A stretch of 16,064 nt of DNA. Origin: Clostridiales bacterium. GTDB lineage: Bacteria; Bacillota; Clostridia; Oscillospirales; CAG-382. Location of the stretch: the NCBI GenBank assembly GCA_003452915.1, contig DMMZ01000028.1, forward strand, positions 1 to 16,064, read 5' to 3'. Position 1 is the first letter of the stretch. Each line of letters opens with the position of its first letter. Shown here piece by piece: positions 8,306 to 14,731 of the stretch. Position numbers and translations under genes: made by a program. The notes beneath the pieces are model-generated. The model was not told the origin of the DNA, did no database searches, and worked only from the letters and a program-made list of their open reading frames with translations.

Positions 8306-8397
8306 GGAGGGAAAACGGTTTTTGTACTTAATTCGTCATTATTTAAACGAATCAAGCGCAAATTCTCGCTTACGGCATAAATGCCGTGGAAAGGAAG
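8306..8397 (+). promoter_or_regulatory. Structured leader of three adjacent hairpins before the ACT gene
   Basis: Three stems follow one another with almost no gap: ATTCGT 8331-8336 with ACGAAT 8347-8352; AAGCG 8354-8358 with CGCTT 8367-8371; ACGGCAT 8372-8378 with ATGCCGT 8381-8387. The last ends just before the GGAAGGA ribosome site (8391-8397) of the ACT gene. A second strong site, GGAGGG at 8306-8311, lies upstream. It faces a TTG at 8322 that opens a 28-codon frame ending TAA at 8406-8408, overlapping the ACT ATG as TAATG. There is no T run, so attenuation by an intrinsic terminator is unlikely. Translational control, mRNA processing, or an inserted palindromic repeat are all possible. 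Confidence 0.45.
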
Positions 8398-8407
8398 GAT
8401 TATATTA

Positions 8408-8839
8408 ATGTTTATTAAACAATTATCTGTTTTTGTAGAGAATAAATCAGGTCGCCTGGCAGAGATAACCGCAATAATTGCAGAAGCGAACATAGATATT
8501 CGTGCTCTGTCAATTGCAGATACAACCGATTTTGGCATACTGCGACTAGTAGTTGATAAGCCTGACGAGGCAGAAAAAACACTTAAAGAAGCAGGACTTA
8601 CTGTTTCACTCACCAATGTAATTGCGGTCGGTATTTCCGACAAGCCGGGCGGTTTCGCAAATGCAATGAAGGTACTTGCTGAAAAAGCAATAAGCATTGA
8701 ATATATGTATGCCTTTGTATCAAGAGACGCAGAACGTGCTTATCTGATTATGAGGGTAAAAGATAACGATACAGCAGCATGTATATTATTAGAGAACGGT
8801 TATGAGCTTCTCTCAGAAGACAGCGTTTATAGAATGTAA
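8408..8839 (+). CDS. Two-ACT-domain regulatory protein
   Basis: A 143-residue protein made of two ACT domains (about 2-70 and 72-143) and nothing else. ACT domains bind amino acids or related small ligands at their interfaces. The ligand-loop motifs are visible in both halves: NKSGRLAEI at 12-20 and DKPGGFANAM at 78-87. Small double-ACT proteins of this kind are commonly found beside paaK and ior genes. A role in sensing an aromatic amino acid to tune the ligases or IorAB is likely but inferred. The ATG at 8408 is chosen over the ATG at 8381 because GGAAGGA lies 10 nt upstream and the domain starts directly at MFIKQLSVFVE. It is the last gene of the operon, followed by a terminator 12 nt on. 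Confidence 0.9.
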   Translation: MFIKQLSVFVENKSGRLAEITAIIAEANIDIRALSIADTTDFGILRLVVDKPDEAEKTLKEAGLTVSLTNVIAVGISDKPGGFANAMKVLAEKAISIEYMYAFVSRDAERAYLIMRVKDNDTAACILLENGYELLSEDSVYRM

Positions 8840-8850
8840 AATATAATAAT

Positions 8851-8881
8851 AAAACCGAAGTGGTTATAACGCTTCGGTTTT
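8851..8881 (+). terminator. Strong intrinsic terminator closing the aryl-acid operon
   Basis: AAAACCGAAG (8851-8860) and CTTCGGTTTT (8872-8881) form a perfect 10-bp stem, with an 11-nt loop that is itself partly palindromic. The A and T tracts on each side would allow termination in both directions. Confidence 0.88.
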
Positions 8882-8944
8882 ATATATTCATGAAAACTGA
8901 ACCCATTTAAATAATAAAACATATGTTAAAACGGGGTGAAGTTA

Positions 8945-9610
8945 ATGGTTACTGTTAAAAATATCGTTATCAGTGATGTGCTTGAATATAACGGGGTATC
9001 TGTTTTAACTTATAAAATTGAATATCCAGAATTTGTTTCAGAGCTTTACCAAATGTCGTTAGTTGTAATTAATAAATATTACAAGACAAAAGCTCTGGAG
9101 TTTGAGAATTATTGCAAAACGGAGCTGTATAACACGATTATAACGATATATAAAACACAGCTTGAGCAAGGCATACAGATACCAAATTTCGAAGCATTAC
9201 TTGAGTATAAAATAACATACTTATCACTCTGTATAATCAGTCTGTATTCCGACAGATATGAATTCGTCGGTGGTTCTCATGGACTTACGACCAGAGATTC
9301 TCAAACTTGGAATCTTCAAAAAAGCGATATAATTCAATTAAATGAACTGGTGGGCTGTCCACCTGACTATAAAATGTATATATTAAAAGCAATAAAAGAT
9401 AAGATTGAGCAGGATAAAACAAATTACTTTGAGGATTATGAAAAACTAATTAAAGAAAAATTCAACGAAAACAACTTTTATTGCACGCTTAAGGGCTTAG
9501 TTATATATTTTCAGATATATGAAATTGCACCATACGCAGGTGGAATAAGTGAGTTTCTAATACTTTATAGTGACTGCATGTCGGATCCTAAAACTACTTG
9601 TTTTATATAA
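8945..9610 (+). CDS. DUF3298-like protein without signal peptide
   Basis: A 221-residue protein with the pattern of DUF3298 domains, also seen in the extracellular part of RsiV-type anti-sigma factors and next to PdaC-type deacetylases. Key stretch: YEFVGGSHGLTTRDSQTWNL at 105-124, followed by the KSDIIQLNELV strand-helix and, near the C-terminus, IYFQIYEIAPYAGG at 187-200 ahead of a final strand. Most relatives are secreted or membrane-anchored, but no signal peptide or membrane helix is visible here, so the product looks cytoplasmic. The ATG at 8945 is preferred to the GTG at 8936 because GGGGTGA overlaps that GTG and sits 5 nt before the ATG. Function unknown. It stands alone between a terminator and the diguanylate cyclase gene 76 nt downstream. 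Confidence 0.75.
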   Translation: MVTVKNIVISDVLEYNGVSVLTYKIEYPEFVSELYQMSLVVINKYYKTKALEFENYCKTELYNTIITIYKTQLEQGIQIPNFEALLEYKITYLSLCIISLYSDRYEFVGGSHGLTTRDSQTWNLQKSDIIQLNELVGCPPDYKMYILKAIKDKIEQDKTNYFEDYEKLIKEKFNENNFYCTLKGLVIYFQIYEIAPYAGGISEFLILYSDCMSDPKTTCFI

Positions 9611-9686
9611 TAAAAAATTACTGAAAATATTAAGGAATGTATTAATAATTTTATAGAATATCTTCGATATATAAAGGGGTATAAAC

Positions 9687-10772
9687 TTGATACATAATAA
9701 AAAAGAAGTTAAAACATTAAATATAAAAGCGTTATTCTATGATTACAAGTTAAATATATCTCATAAATATGTTGAATTAATTATAGTTTTTGCAGGAATG
9801 TTTAATTTGTTTTTACTCATTCCGGATTTAACACTGGTTGACAGTAATATAAAAAGATTAAGTATTCTTATTGCAAGAGGTATCTTTTCGCTTGCTGTTT
9901 TTATCATATTCATTTATAAAGACCACGTTAATACATTCAAACAATTTTCAACATTAGTAACTATTGGTGAGTTTACCCATGTAGCTATTTTTCTTTTCGT
10001 TTTAAGTCAATATAAAAAACCGGATTTTCTTATACAAACTCTGGGCATGATTGTTATTTTAATAGCCGTTTTCAGCATACCAAACAAATGGGCAAATATG
10101 TTAAGTGTGGCTATTATTGGCTCTATCGGGTTTTTTATCTGTACGTCAGTCTTTATAGATAAAATCGAACAAACATATTTTTGGTCAGCTATTGTATATA
10201 TTCCAGTTGTAATAATTATTTGTGCAATTACTGCATGGAATAATGAAAAGCATCAATTTAATGAATTTATTGCAAAAGACGAACTACAAAGAATCAGCTC
10301 AACCGATTATTTAACGAATGCTGTCAATAGATACAAAATGAAAGAAGAAGCTGATAAATGGATCGATTTTTGTCATAGGCATTCTTTACCGTTATCTTTA
10401 ATTTTTATTGATGTTGATAATCTTAAAAAAATAAACGACAAGCTTGGTCATCTGGCAGGAGACATAGTTCTGGTAGAAATTTCAAATTTAATACAAGGAC
10501 ATTTAAAAGAATCTGACATTTTGGCTCGCTGGGGCGGAGATGAGTTTATACTCCTACTGCCTGATATTTCGTTGAAGGATGCTATAAAAATAACAGAGGA
10601 AATCAAAAATACTCTATGCAACAAGACTTTTATGCATGAAATAAATGTAACTTGCAGCTATGGTGTTGCTACTTTAAAAGAAGAAACTGATTTTGAAAGT
10701 TTATTAGAAGAAGCAGATAACTTCATGTACAAAGGGAAAAAACTCGGTAAAAATAATATTCAATGGTGTTAG
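9687..10772 (+). CDS. Membrane-bound diguanylate cyclase (GGDEF)
   Basis: A 361-residue protein predicted to make c-di-GMP from two GTP. The N-terminal half has six hydrophobic helices (approximately 29-48, 58-77, 87-107, 115-131, 138-156 and 164-184), a likely membrane sensor of unknown ligand. The GGDEF domain follows (about 203-361): the metal-binding aspartate in FIDVDNLKKIN (D242), then the intact active-site GGDEF at 283-287 in ARWGGDEFILLLP. The usual RxxD product-inhibition site is KESD at 274-277, with lysine replacing arginine, so feedback inhibition may be weak. The start is TTG at 9687, supported by AAAGGGG 7 nt upstream, because the next ATG would remove the first helix. No c-di-GMP effector gene is in the window. 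Confidence 0.92.
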   Translation: MIHNKKEVKTLNIKALFYDYKLNISHKYVELIIVFAGMFNLFLLIPDLTLVDSNIKRLSILIARGIFSLAVFIIFIYKDHVNTFKQFSTLVTIGEFTHVAIFLFVLSQYKKPDFLIQTLGMIVILIAVFSIPNKWANMLSVAIIGSIGFFICTSVFIDKIEQTYFWSAIVYIPVVIIICAITAWNNEKHQFNEFIAKDELQRISSTDYLTNAVNRYKMKEEADKWIDFCHRHSLPLSLIFIDVDNLKKINDKLGHLAGDIVLVEISNLIQGHLKESDILARWGGDEFILLLPDISLKDAIKITEEIKNTLCNKTFMHEINVTCSYGVATLKEETDFESLLEEADNFMYKGKKLGKNNIQWC

Positions 10773-10865
10773 GGTATAATGCAATCAATTTAAAAATTTA
10801 AGTATAAAAAACTTTATGAAGTTGAATAATGTATTTATATTTTAATTTTTAGGAAAAGGAAATTA

Positions 10866-11498
10866 ATGGAAGAATTTAAAAGGATACCTGCACATATCGG
10901 AATAATACCTGACGGTAACAGAAGATGGGCGCAAGAGAGAGGTTTTCCTAAAAAAGATGGTTACAGATACGGTGTCGAGCCGGGATTTATTCTATATGAG
11001 CTTATGCTCGAATATGGCATAAAAGAAGCTACTTTTTATGGTTTTACCAAGGATAATAACAAAAGAGCATATGAGCAGCGAGAAGCCTTTACAAAAGCAT
11101 GTGTTGACGCAGTCGAACTTTTAAGCGGAAGAGATGCCAACCTTTTGGTTATTGGTAATAATAACTCACCTGCTTTTCCAAAGGAGTTGCAGAAATATGC
11201 AAACAAGAGGGTTATGTTTGGCAGGGGACTAATTAACCTTAATTTTCTAGTTAATTATGATTGGGAATGGGATTTAAACAACCTTTCGGAGAATAAACAA
11301 ATCGCGTCATATCAGATACCGAGAATTGATTTAATAATCCGATGGGGAGGACGCAGACGACTTAGCGGATTTTTACCTGTGCAATCTGTTTATGCCGATT
11401 TTTACATCATCAATGAGTTTTGGCCTGATTTCAAAAAGTCGCATTTTATTGAATCGCTAAGATGGTATCAAGATTGTGATGTTACCTTAGGTGGATAA
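10866..11498 (+). CDS. Divergent short cis-prenyltransferase (undecaprenyl diphosphate synthase family)
   Basis: A 210-residue member of the UppS family, which extends farnesyl-type diphosphates with isopentenyl diphosphate in cis geometry. Conserved: HIGIIPDGNRRWA with the catalytic aspartate D16, and the C-terminal signature IRWGGRRRLSGFL with R159, R165 and S167 at the expected IPP-binding places, then WPDF. Unusual: it is 30-50 residues shorter than typical enzymes. The region following DGN has FTKDNNKR where FSSENWNR is usual. The NYGGR motif is replaced by NYDWEWD. The Mg-binding glutamate near the C-terminus is aspartate (D178). It could be a specialised short-chain or regulatory paralogue rather than the housekeeping enzyme, which normally sits beside cdsA and frr. 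ATG supported by AGGAAAAGGA upstream. Confidence 0.82.
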   Translation: MEEFKRIPAHIGIIPDGNRRWAQERGFPKKDGYRYGVEPGFILYELMLEYGIKEATFYGFTKDNNKRAYEQREAFTKACVDAVELLSGRDANLLVIGNNNSPAFPKELQKYANKRVMFGRGLINLNFLVNYDWEWDLNNLSENKQIASYQIPRIDLIIRWGGRRRLSGFLPVQSVYADFYIINEFWPDFKKSHFIESLRWYQDCDVTLGG

Positions 11499-11579
11499 AT
11501 AATGATGATGTTCTTGATAACTGACTTAATAATGTCGAATGATATATTAATTTGATATTAACATTTACCATAAACGCAC

Positions 11580-11608
11580 TTGACAAATTGACAAATATTG
11601 GGTATAAT
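11580..11608 (+). promoter_or_regulatory. Perfect consensus sigma-A promoter
   Basis: TTGACA (11580-11585) and TATAAT (11603-11608) both match consensus exactly with an ideal 17-nt spacer. A second TTGACA at 11588-11593 is too close to the -10 box to serve. The transcript should begin near 11615, inside the inverted repeat that follows. Confidence 0.85.
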
Positions 11609-11628
11609 TACTTTTAAAATAAGTAATT
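11606..11628. repeat. 8-bp inverted repeat at the kinase promoter (candidate operator)
   Basis: AATTACTT (11606-11613) and AAGTAATT (11621-11628) are perfect inverted copies around a 7-nt centre. They overlap the end of the -10 box and the predicted transcript start. This position suits a repressor operator that keeps an otherwise very strong promoter in check. A 5' mRNA hairpin next to the GAGG ribosome site is the alternative. Confidence 0.5.
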
Positions 11629-11640
11629 TAGAGGACATTG

Positions 11641-12753
11641 ATGAAAGATAAATTAGTTGAAATATGCAGACAATTCAATATAGAAGGCGAATGTTCCGGC
11701 TGGAAAGCAATCTCTAACGGATTGATAAACGACAGCTTTTGGATAGAGTTTATTAATAAAGACACAACAAAACAATATGTATTACAAAAAATTAACCTTA
11801 ATGTATTTAAATCGCCTGACAATGTAATGGAAAACATTGAGCGTGTCACAGAGTATATGAAGAAAAATAATGAAAGTAAAAACAACAAACACCCTAGTAT
11901 AGTATTTTTCTATACAAATAAAAAGAAGAATTATTATATAGATGAAACAGGCAGCTTTTGGCGTTTAAGCAAGTACATAAGAAATTCGATTATTATTGAT
12001 AATACCGACGATCTAAATATAATACGTGAAATAGGTCGTGCCTTCGGTATATTTCAAGAGCATTTATATAATTATCCTGCAGAGAAATTACATGAGACTA
12101 TAAAAGATTTTCATACAACGACTAAAAGATATTCTGCTTTTAAAAATGCAATAGAAAATGCAAATATAGTAAGATTAAACGAGTCAATTGAAGCAATTGA
12201 TTATTTATTATCTGTAGAAGACCAGGCGTGCAAGCTGACAGAGCTTGCAGAAAATAATTTGATACCGTATCGTGTAACACATAATGATACCAAATGCAAT
12301 AATGTATTGCTCGATGAAGATACAAAAAAAGCGCTTTGTGTAATTGATTTGGATACTGTTATGCCCGGGCTTATAATGCACGACTTCGGAGATGCCGCAA
12401 GGTATATATGCAACAAAACCTCGGAGGATTCAAAGGACATATCAAAGGTAGGAATAGACTTAAGTAAATTCAAGGCGTTTACAGAAGGTTTTATTGAGCC
12501 TATAAAATATATGCTTACCAGCCTAGAAACCGAATATATGGCATTTGGTGTATTTGTTATGGCAACCGAACTTGCAATTAGATTTTTGACCGATTATTTA
12601 AACGGCGATAAATATTTTAAAACACACTACGCCAATCATAATCTTGTGAGGGCAAAATGTCAGATTGCTTTATCTAAGAATATTCTGATTAATCTTGATG
12701 AAATGAATAAGATTGTATTCGAAAACACAGACTCCTATTTAATGGCTATATAA
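11641..12753 (+). CDS. NahK-like sugar kinase, aminoglycoside-phosphotransferase fold
   Basis: A 370-residue cytoplasmic kinase of the APH/choline-kinase superfamily, most like the N-acetylhexosamine 1-kinase (NahK) branch, which phosphorylates GlcNAc, GalNAc and related hexoses at C1. The N-terminal lobe has SNGLINDSFWI near 24-34 as the nucleotide-loop region. The catalytic loop is THNDTKCNN with D216 as the likely base and N221 as metal ligand. The metal-binding DLD is at 236-238, followed by TVMPGLIMHDFGDAARY, typical of NahK relatives. The ATG at 11641 is favoured over TTG 11638 because GAGG ends 6 nt upstream. No lacto-N-biose phosphorylase, epimerase or sugar transporter is adjacent, so it is an orphan here and the acceptor sugar is uncertain. 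Confidence 0.88.
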   Translation: MKDKLVEICRQFNIEGECSGWKAISNGLINDSFWIEFINKDTTKQYVLQKINLNVFKSPDNVMENIERVTEYMKKNNESKNNKHPSIVFFYTNKKKNYYIDETGSFWRLSKYIRNSIIIDNTDDLNIIREIGRAFGIFQEHLYNYPAEKLHETIKDFHTTTKRYSAFKNAIENANIVRLNESIEAIDYLLSVEDQACKLTELAENNLIPYRVTHNDTKCNNVLLDEDTKKALCVIDLDTVMPGLIMHDFGDAARYICNKTSEDSKDISKVGIDLSKFKAFTEGFIEPIKYMLTSLETEYMAFGVFVMATELAIRFLTDYLNGDKYFKTHYANHNLVRAKCQIALSKNILINLDEMNKIVFENTDSYLMAI

Positions 12754-12937
12754 AATATTACCACATGCTGATTTTGGTATATCAGCGAAATATGATAACA
12801 AAACAAAAGACGAATTAATATCTAATTTAAAAGAATCAAATATCAATAAATAGAATAAATCAAAAAGTATCAGAATCAGCTTGCTTGAGCCACCGAAAAC
12901 CGACAGTTACTGCGATGTAACGATACAGTTTAAATAA
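12743..12937 (+). pseudogene. Decayed gene fragment with an internal stop
   Basis: One reading frame runs through the whole segment, interrupted only by TAG at 12851-12853, and ends at TAA 12935-12937. Its translation looks protein-like on both sides of the stop: LPHADFGISAKYDNKTKDEL before, and RISLLEPPKTDSYCDVTIQF after. There is no start codon with a ribosome site, and the frame overlaps the last codons of the kinase in another phase. I read it as the 3' remnant of a lost gene. The parent family is not recognised, and chance cannot be excluded for only 65 codons. Confidence 0.45.
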
Positions 12938-12950
12938 TAAATAGCCATCA

Positions 12951-12985
12951 AAAAACGTCCTATCTGATTATGATAAGACGTTTTT
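12951..12985. terminator. Bidirectional terminator between convergent genes
   Basis: AAAAACGTC (12951-12959) pairs with GACGTTTTT (12977-12985). After one C-A mismatch, TATC (12961-12964) pairs with GATA (12972-12975) around a 7-nt loop. T runs on the + side and A runs on the other make it usable from both the kinase side and the CarD-like gene, whose stop codon is 6 nt away. Confidence 0.85.
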
Positions 12986-12990
12986 CATTT

Positions 12991-13488
12991 TTATAAATTT
13001 ATTTGTCCTTTTAAAAAAGATTCCAGCTGTGTTGCTTTCAGGTTAATCACAACAGCAAATTCCTCGTACAACATTTTCTCTGCTTCCTTCATGATTTTCT
13101 CTCCGAACTTTTGCAGCTTTTTTCCGCTCGAATTCAATTCATCTCTTTGAAAATACAATGTTTTAAGTAACTTAACTAATTCTGTTATATTTCCATTTTT
13201 TAAAGTAACACTGTATTTATCATTACGAAGACGGTCGTCCTTAATAGCTATAACTTTTTCATCCGGCGTAATCAGAGTTAAGGCGTATATTTCATCAGAA
13301 GACAATAATTTTCGGATTCTTACCTTTTCGCTGTCTGCTGGAGCAAATATTTTTGAATTACTTGTATAGACTGGTTTTAGAACATAATATAATTTCTCTT
13401 GACCATCGCCAAAAGTCTTATTTTCAATATCAATAATCTTACAAACACCAGTCATTCCATATATAACATAGTCATTTATTTTAAACAC
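12991..13488 (-). CDS. CarD/CdnL-like transcription factor
   Basis: A 165-residue protein with an N-terminal CarD/TRCF RNA-polymerase-interacting domain: VFKINDYVIYGMTGVCKIIDIE at the start, then YYVLKPVYTSNSKIFAPADSEKVRIRKLLS, the usual continuation. The C-terminal two thirds is helical (LVKLLKTLYFQRDELNSSGKK onward) as in CdnL. Such proteins bind the polymerase beta subunit and stabilise open promoter complexes. The start is GTG at 13488: GGAGGGG (13495-13501 on this strand) lies 6 nt before it and would fall inside the coding region if the ATG at 13503 were used. The resulting N-terminus also matches the family. Transcribed away from hypE, 250 nt further right, from its own predicted promoter (13632-13660), with a leader of roughly 137 nt. 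Confidence 0.88.
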   Translation of the reverse strand: MFKINDYVIYGMTGVCKIIDIENKTFGDGQEKLYYVLKPVYTSNSKIFAPADSEKVRIRKLLSSDEIYALTLITPDEKVIAIKDDRLRNDKYSVTLKNGNITELVKLLKTLYFQRDELNSSGKKLQKFGEKIMKEAEKMLYEEFAVVINLKATQLESFLKGQINL

Positions 13489-13509
13489 ACTACACCCCTC
13501 CATAACTGC

Positions 13510-13581
13510 AACTTACGTTCCAAAAAATAACAACGTTTTGTTTCTCGACAACTACGTTGCTCCATCGATAAACTAAACGTT
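13510..13581 (-). promoter_or_regulatory. Array of four phased AAC-N(1-3)-ACGTT motifs in the CarD-gene leader
   Basis: On the + strand the motifs are AACTTACGTT (13510-13519), AACAACGTT (13529-13537), AACTACGTT (13550-13558) and AACTAAACGTT (13571-13581). Their starts are 19, 21 and 21 nt apart, about two helical turns, so all four face the same side of the DNA. Each is an imperfect palindrome. They lie between the predicted transcript start (about 13625) and the gene start. They could be cooperative operators, or small hairpins in the long mRNA leader. Confidence 0.45.
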
Positions 13582-13631
13582 GTAATAAATATTATTTATT
13601 ATAAAAAAACATAAATATCATCTACAGATAT

Positions 13632-13660
13632 ATTATATCATAATAAACATTAAATTGTAA
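13632..13660 (-). promoter_or_regulatory. Sigma-A-type promoter for the CarD-like gene
   Basis: Reading the - strand, TTACAA (13660-13655) and a perfect TATAAT (13637-13632) are 17 nt apart, with TG one base before the -10 box (extended -10). Transcription would start near 13625. The 13661-13738 stretch between this promoter and the hypE stop holds only AT-rich DNA, including a 14-bp A/T palindrome (13726-13739) right after hypE. No clear terminator for the hyp genes was found there. Confidence 0.6.
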
Positions 13661-13738
13661 GGGGTATTTGTTATTAAAACATAAAAAATGATAATTTATA
13701 TTAGTATTATTTACCAATTTAGTCTAAAATATATATTT

Positions 13739-14725
13739 TCAACAAATTCTGGGCAAACTCTCGCCGAAAAGCTCGGGCACAATGCGAGTACCGCCCACAG
13801 AAGTCTTCATAAGAACCGTATTTTCTTCTCCCGAAATTACTTCACCGACAATGGCAGCATTTTCACCGTAACGGCAGCTTCTTATAATGTCAAGTGCTTT
13901 TTGGGCATCCTCACGTGCAACAATACTCACCATTTTGCCTTCATTACCCATGTAGATAGGGTCAAGACCCAAAATATCGCAAAAACCGCGAACTTGTTCT
14001 AAAACAGGAATATGTTCTTCCTGCAACATAATACAACATTTAGAAGAAACAGCAAATTCATTCAATACAGTCGCAAGCCCCCCACGTGTGACATCACGCA
14101 TGAATTTTATCCTAATACTATTTTCTAAAAGTTTTTTTGTTATTTCATTTAACGGAGCACAGTCGCTTTCGATTGAATTTGTTATATTCATACGTGCGCT
14201 TAATATTGTCGCATGGTGATCGCCTAAATTGCCCGAAAGTATTACTACATCCCCTTGTTTGCAATTTGCAGAGCTAATATTCTCGTTTCCTGATAAAAAG
14301 CCTACGCCTGAGGTGTTAAGATAAATTCCACCTTTACCTTCGATAACCTTTGTGTCGCCTGCAACAAATATAACACCTGCTTCAATAGCAGTCATAGCCA
14401 TGGAAATTACTATTCTTTCAATATCATCGGTATCAGCGCTTTCCTCTAAAATGAAACCGCAGGTCAGATATTTTGGAACAGCTCCGCTCATTGCAAGGTC
14501 GTTAACCGTGCCACAAACCGCTAGCTTGCCGATGTCACCACCTTTAAAAAACAGAGGGGTGACCACAAAGCTGTCTGTCGTCATAGCAATAATATTCGCA
14601 CCTTTGACTACGGCAGAATCCTCCATTCTTGCTAAAACAGGATTATGAAGATGCTTAGCAAATATATTTTTTATCAAATCAGAGGTTGCTTTTCCTCCGC
14701 TTCCGTGCGCCATAGTTATTTTCAT
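13739..14725 (-). CDS. hypE: Hydrogenase maturation protein HypE
   Basis: HypE dehydrates a thiocarboxamide on its own C-terminal cysteine to thiocyanate, giving the cyanide ligand of the [NiFe] active-site iron. The 328-residue length is normal. Visible: the N-terminal MAHGSGGKATSDLI, the AIR-synthase-like ATP-binding core (TTDSFVVTPLFFKGGDIGKL, then GTVNDLAMSGA), GDTKVI at 123-128, RDVTRGGLATVLNE, and the essential C-terminal PRIC ending in C328. So it should be functional. It starts 6 nt after the hypD stop, with AAAAGG at the end of hypD as ribosome site, in the hypC-hypD-hypE order typical of hydrogenase maturation operons. The carbamoyl donor HypF is not in the window. Confidence 0.97.
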   Translation of the reverse strand: MKITMAHGSGGKATSDLIKNIFAKHLHNPVLARMEDSAVVKGANIIAMTTDSFVVTPLFFKGGDIGKLAVCGTVNDLAMSGAVPKYLTCGFILEESADTDDIERIVISMAMTAIEAGVIFVAGDTKVIEGKGGIYLNTSGVGFLSGNENISSANCKQGDVVILSGNLGDHHATILSARMNITNSIESDCAPLNEITKKLLENSIRIKFMRDVTRGGLATVLNEFAVSSKCCIMLQEEHIPVLEQVRGFCDILGLDPIYMGNEGKMVSIVAREDAQKALDIIRSCRYGENAAIVGEVISGEENTVLMKTSVGGTRIVPELFGESLPRIC

Positions 14726-14731
14726 TTGTAT

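Noticed and set aside
8381..8407. ATG at 8381 as start of the ACT protein
   Set aside because: It falls in the right arm of a hairpin, has no ribosome site, and adds residues before the ACT fold. The ATG at 8408 fits better.
8322..8408. 28-codon TTG frame as a definite gene
   Set aside because: A ribosome site and TAATG overlap support it, but the peptide has no recognisable features and the hairpins explain the sequence equally well. Kept as a finding only.
10775..10780. TATAAT just after the cyclase gene as promoter for the cis-prenyltransferase
   Set aside because: No acceptable -35 box lies 16-18 nt upstream, and extended -10 TG is absent.
13489..13503. ATG at 13503 as start of the CarD-like gene
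   Set aside because: The strong GGAGGGG site would then lie inside the coding sequence. GTG at 13488 is correctly spaced and gives the usual CarD N-terminus.
13688..14002. Frame on the + strand over the end of hypE
   Set aside because: It overlaps the conserved C-terminus of hypE, and its translation resembles no protein.
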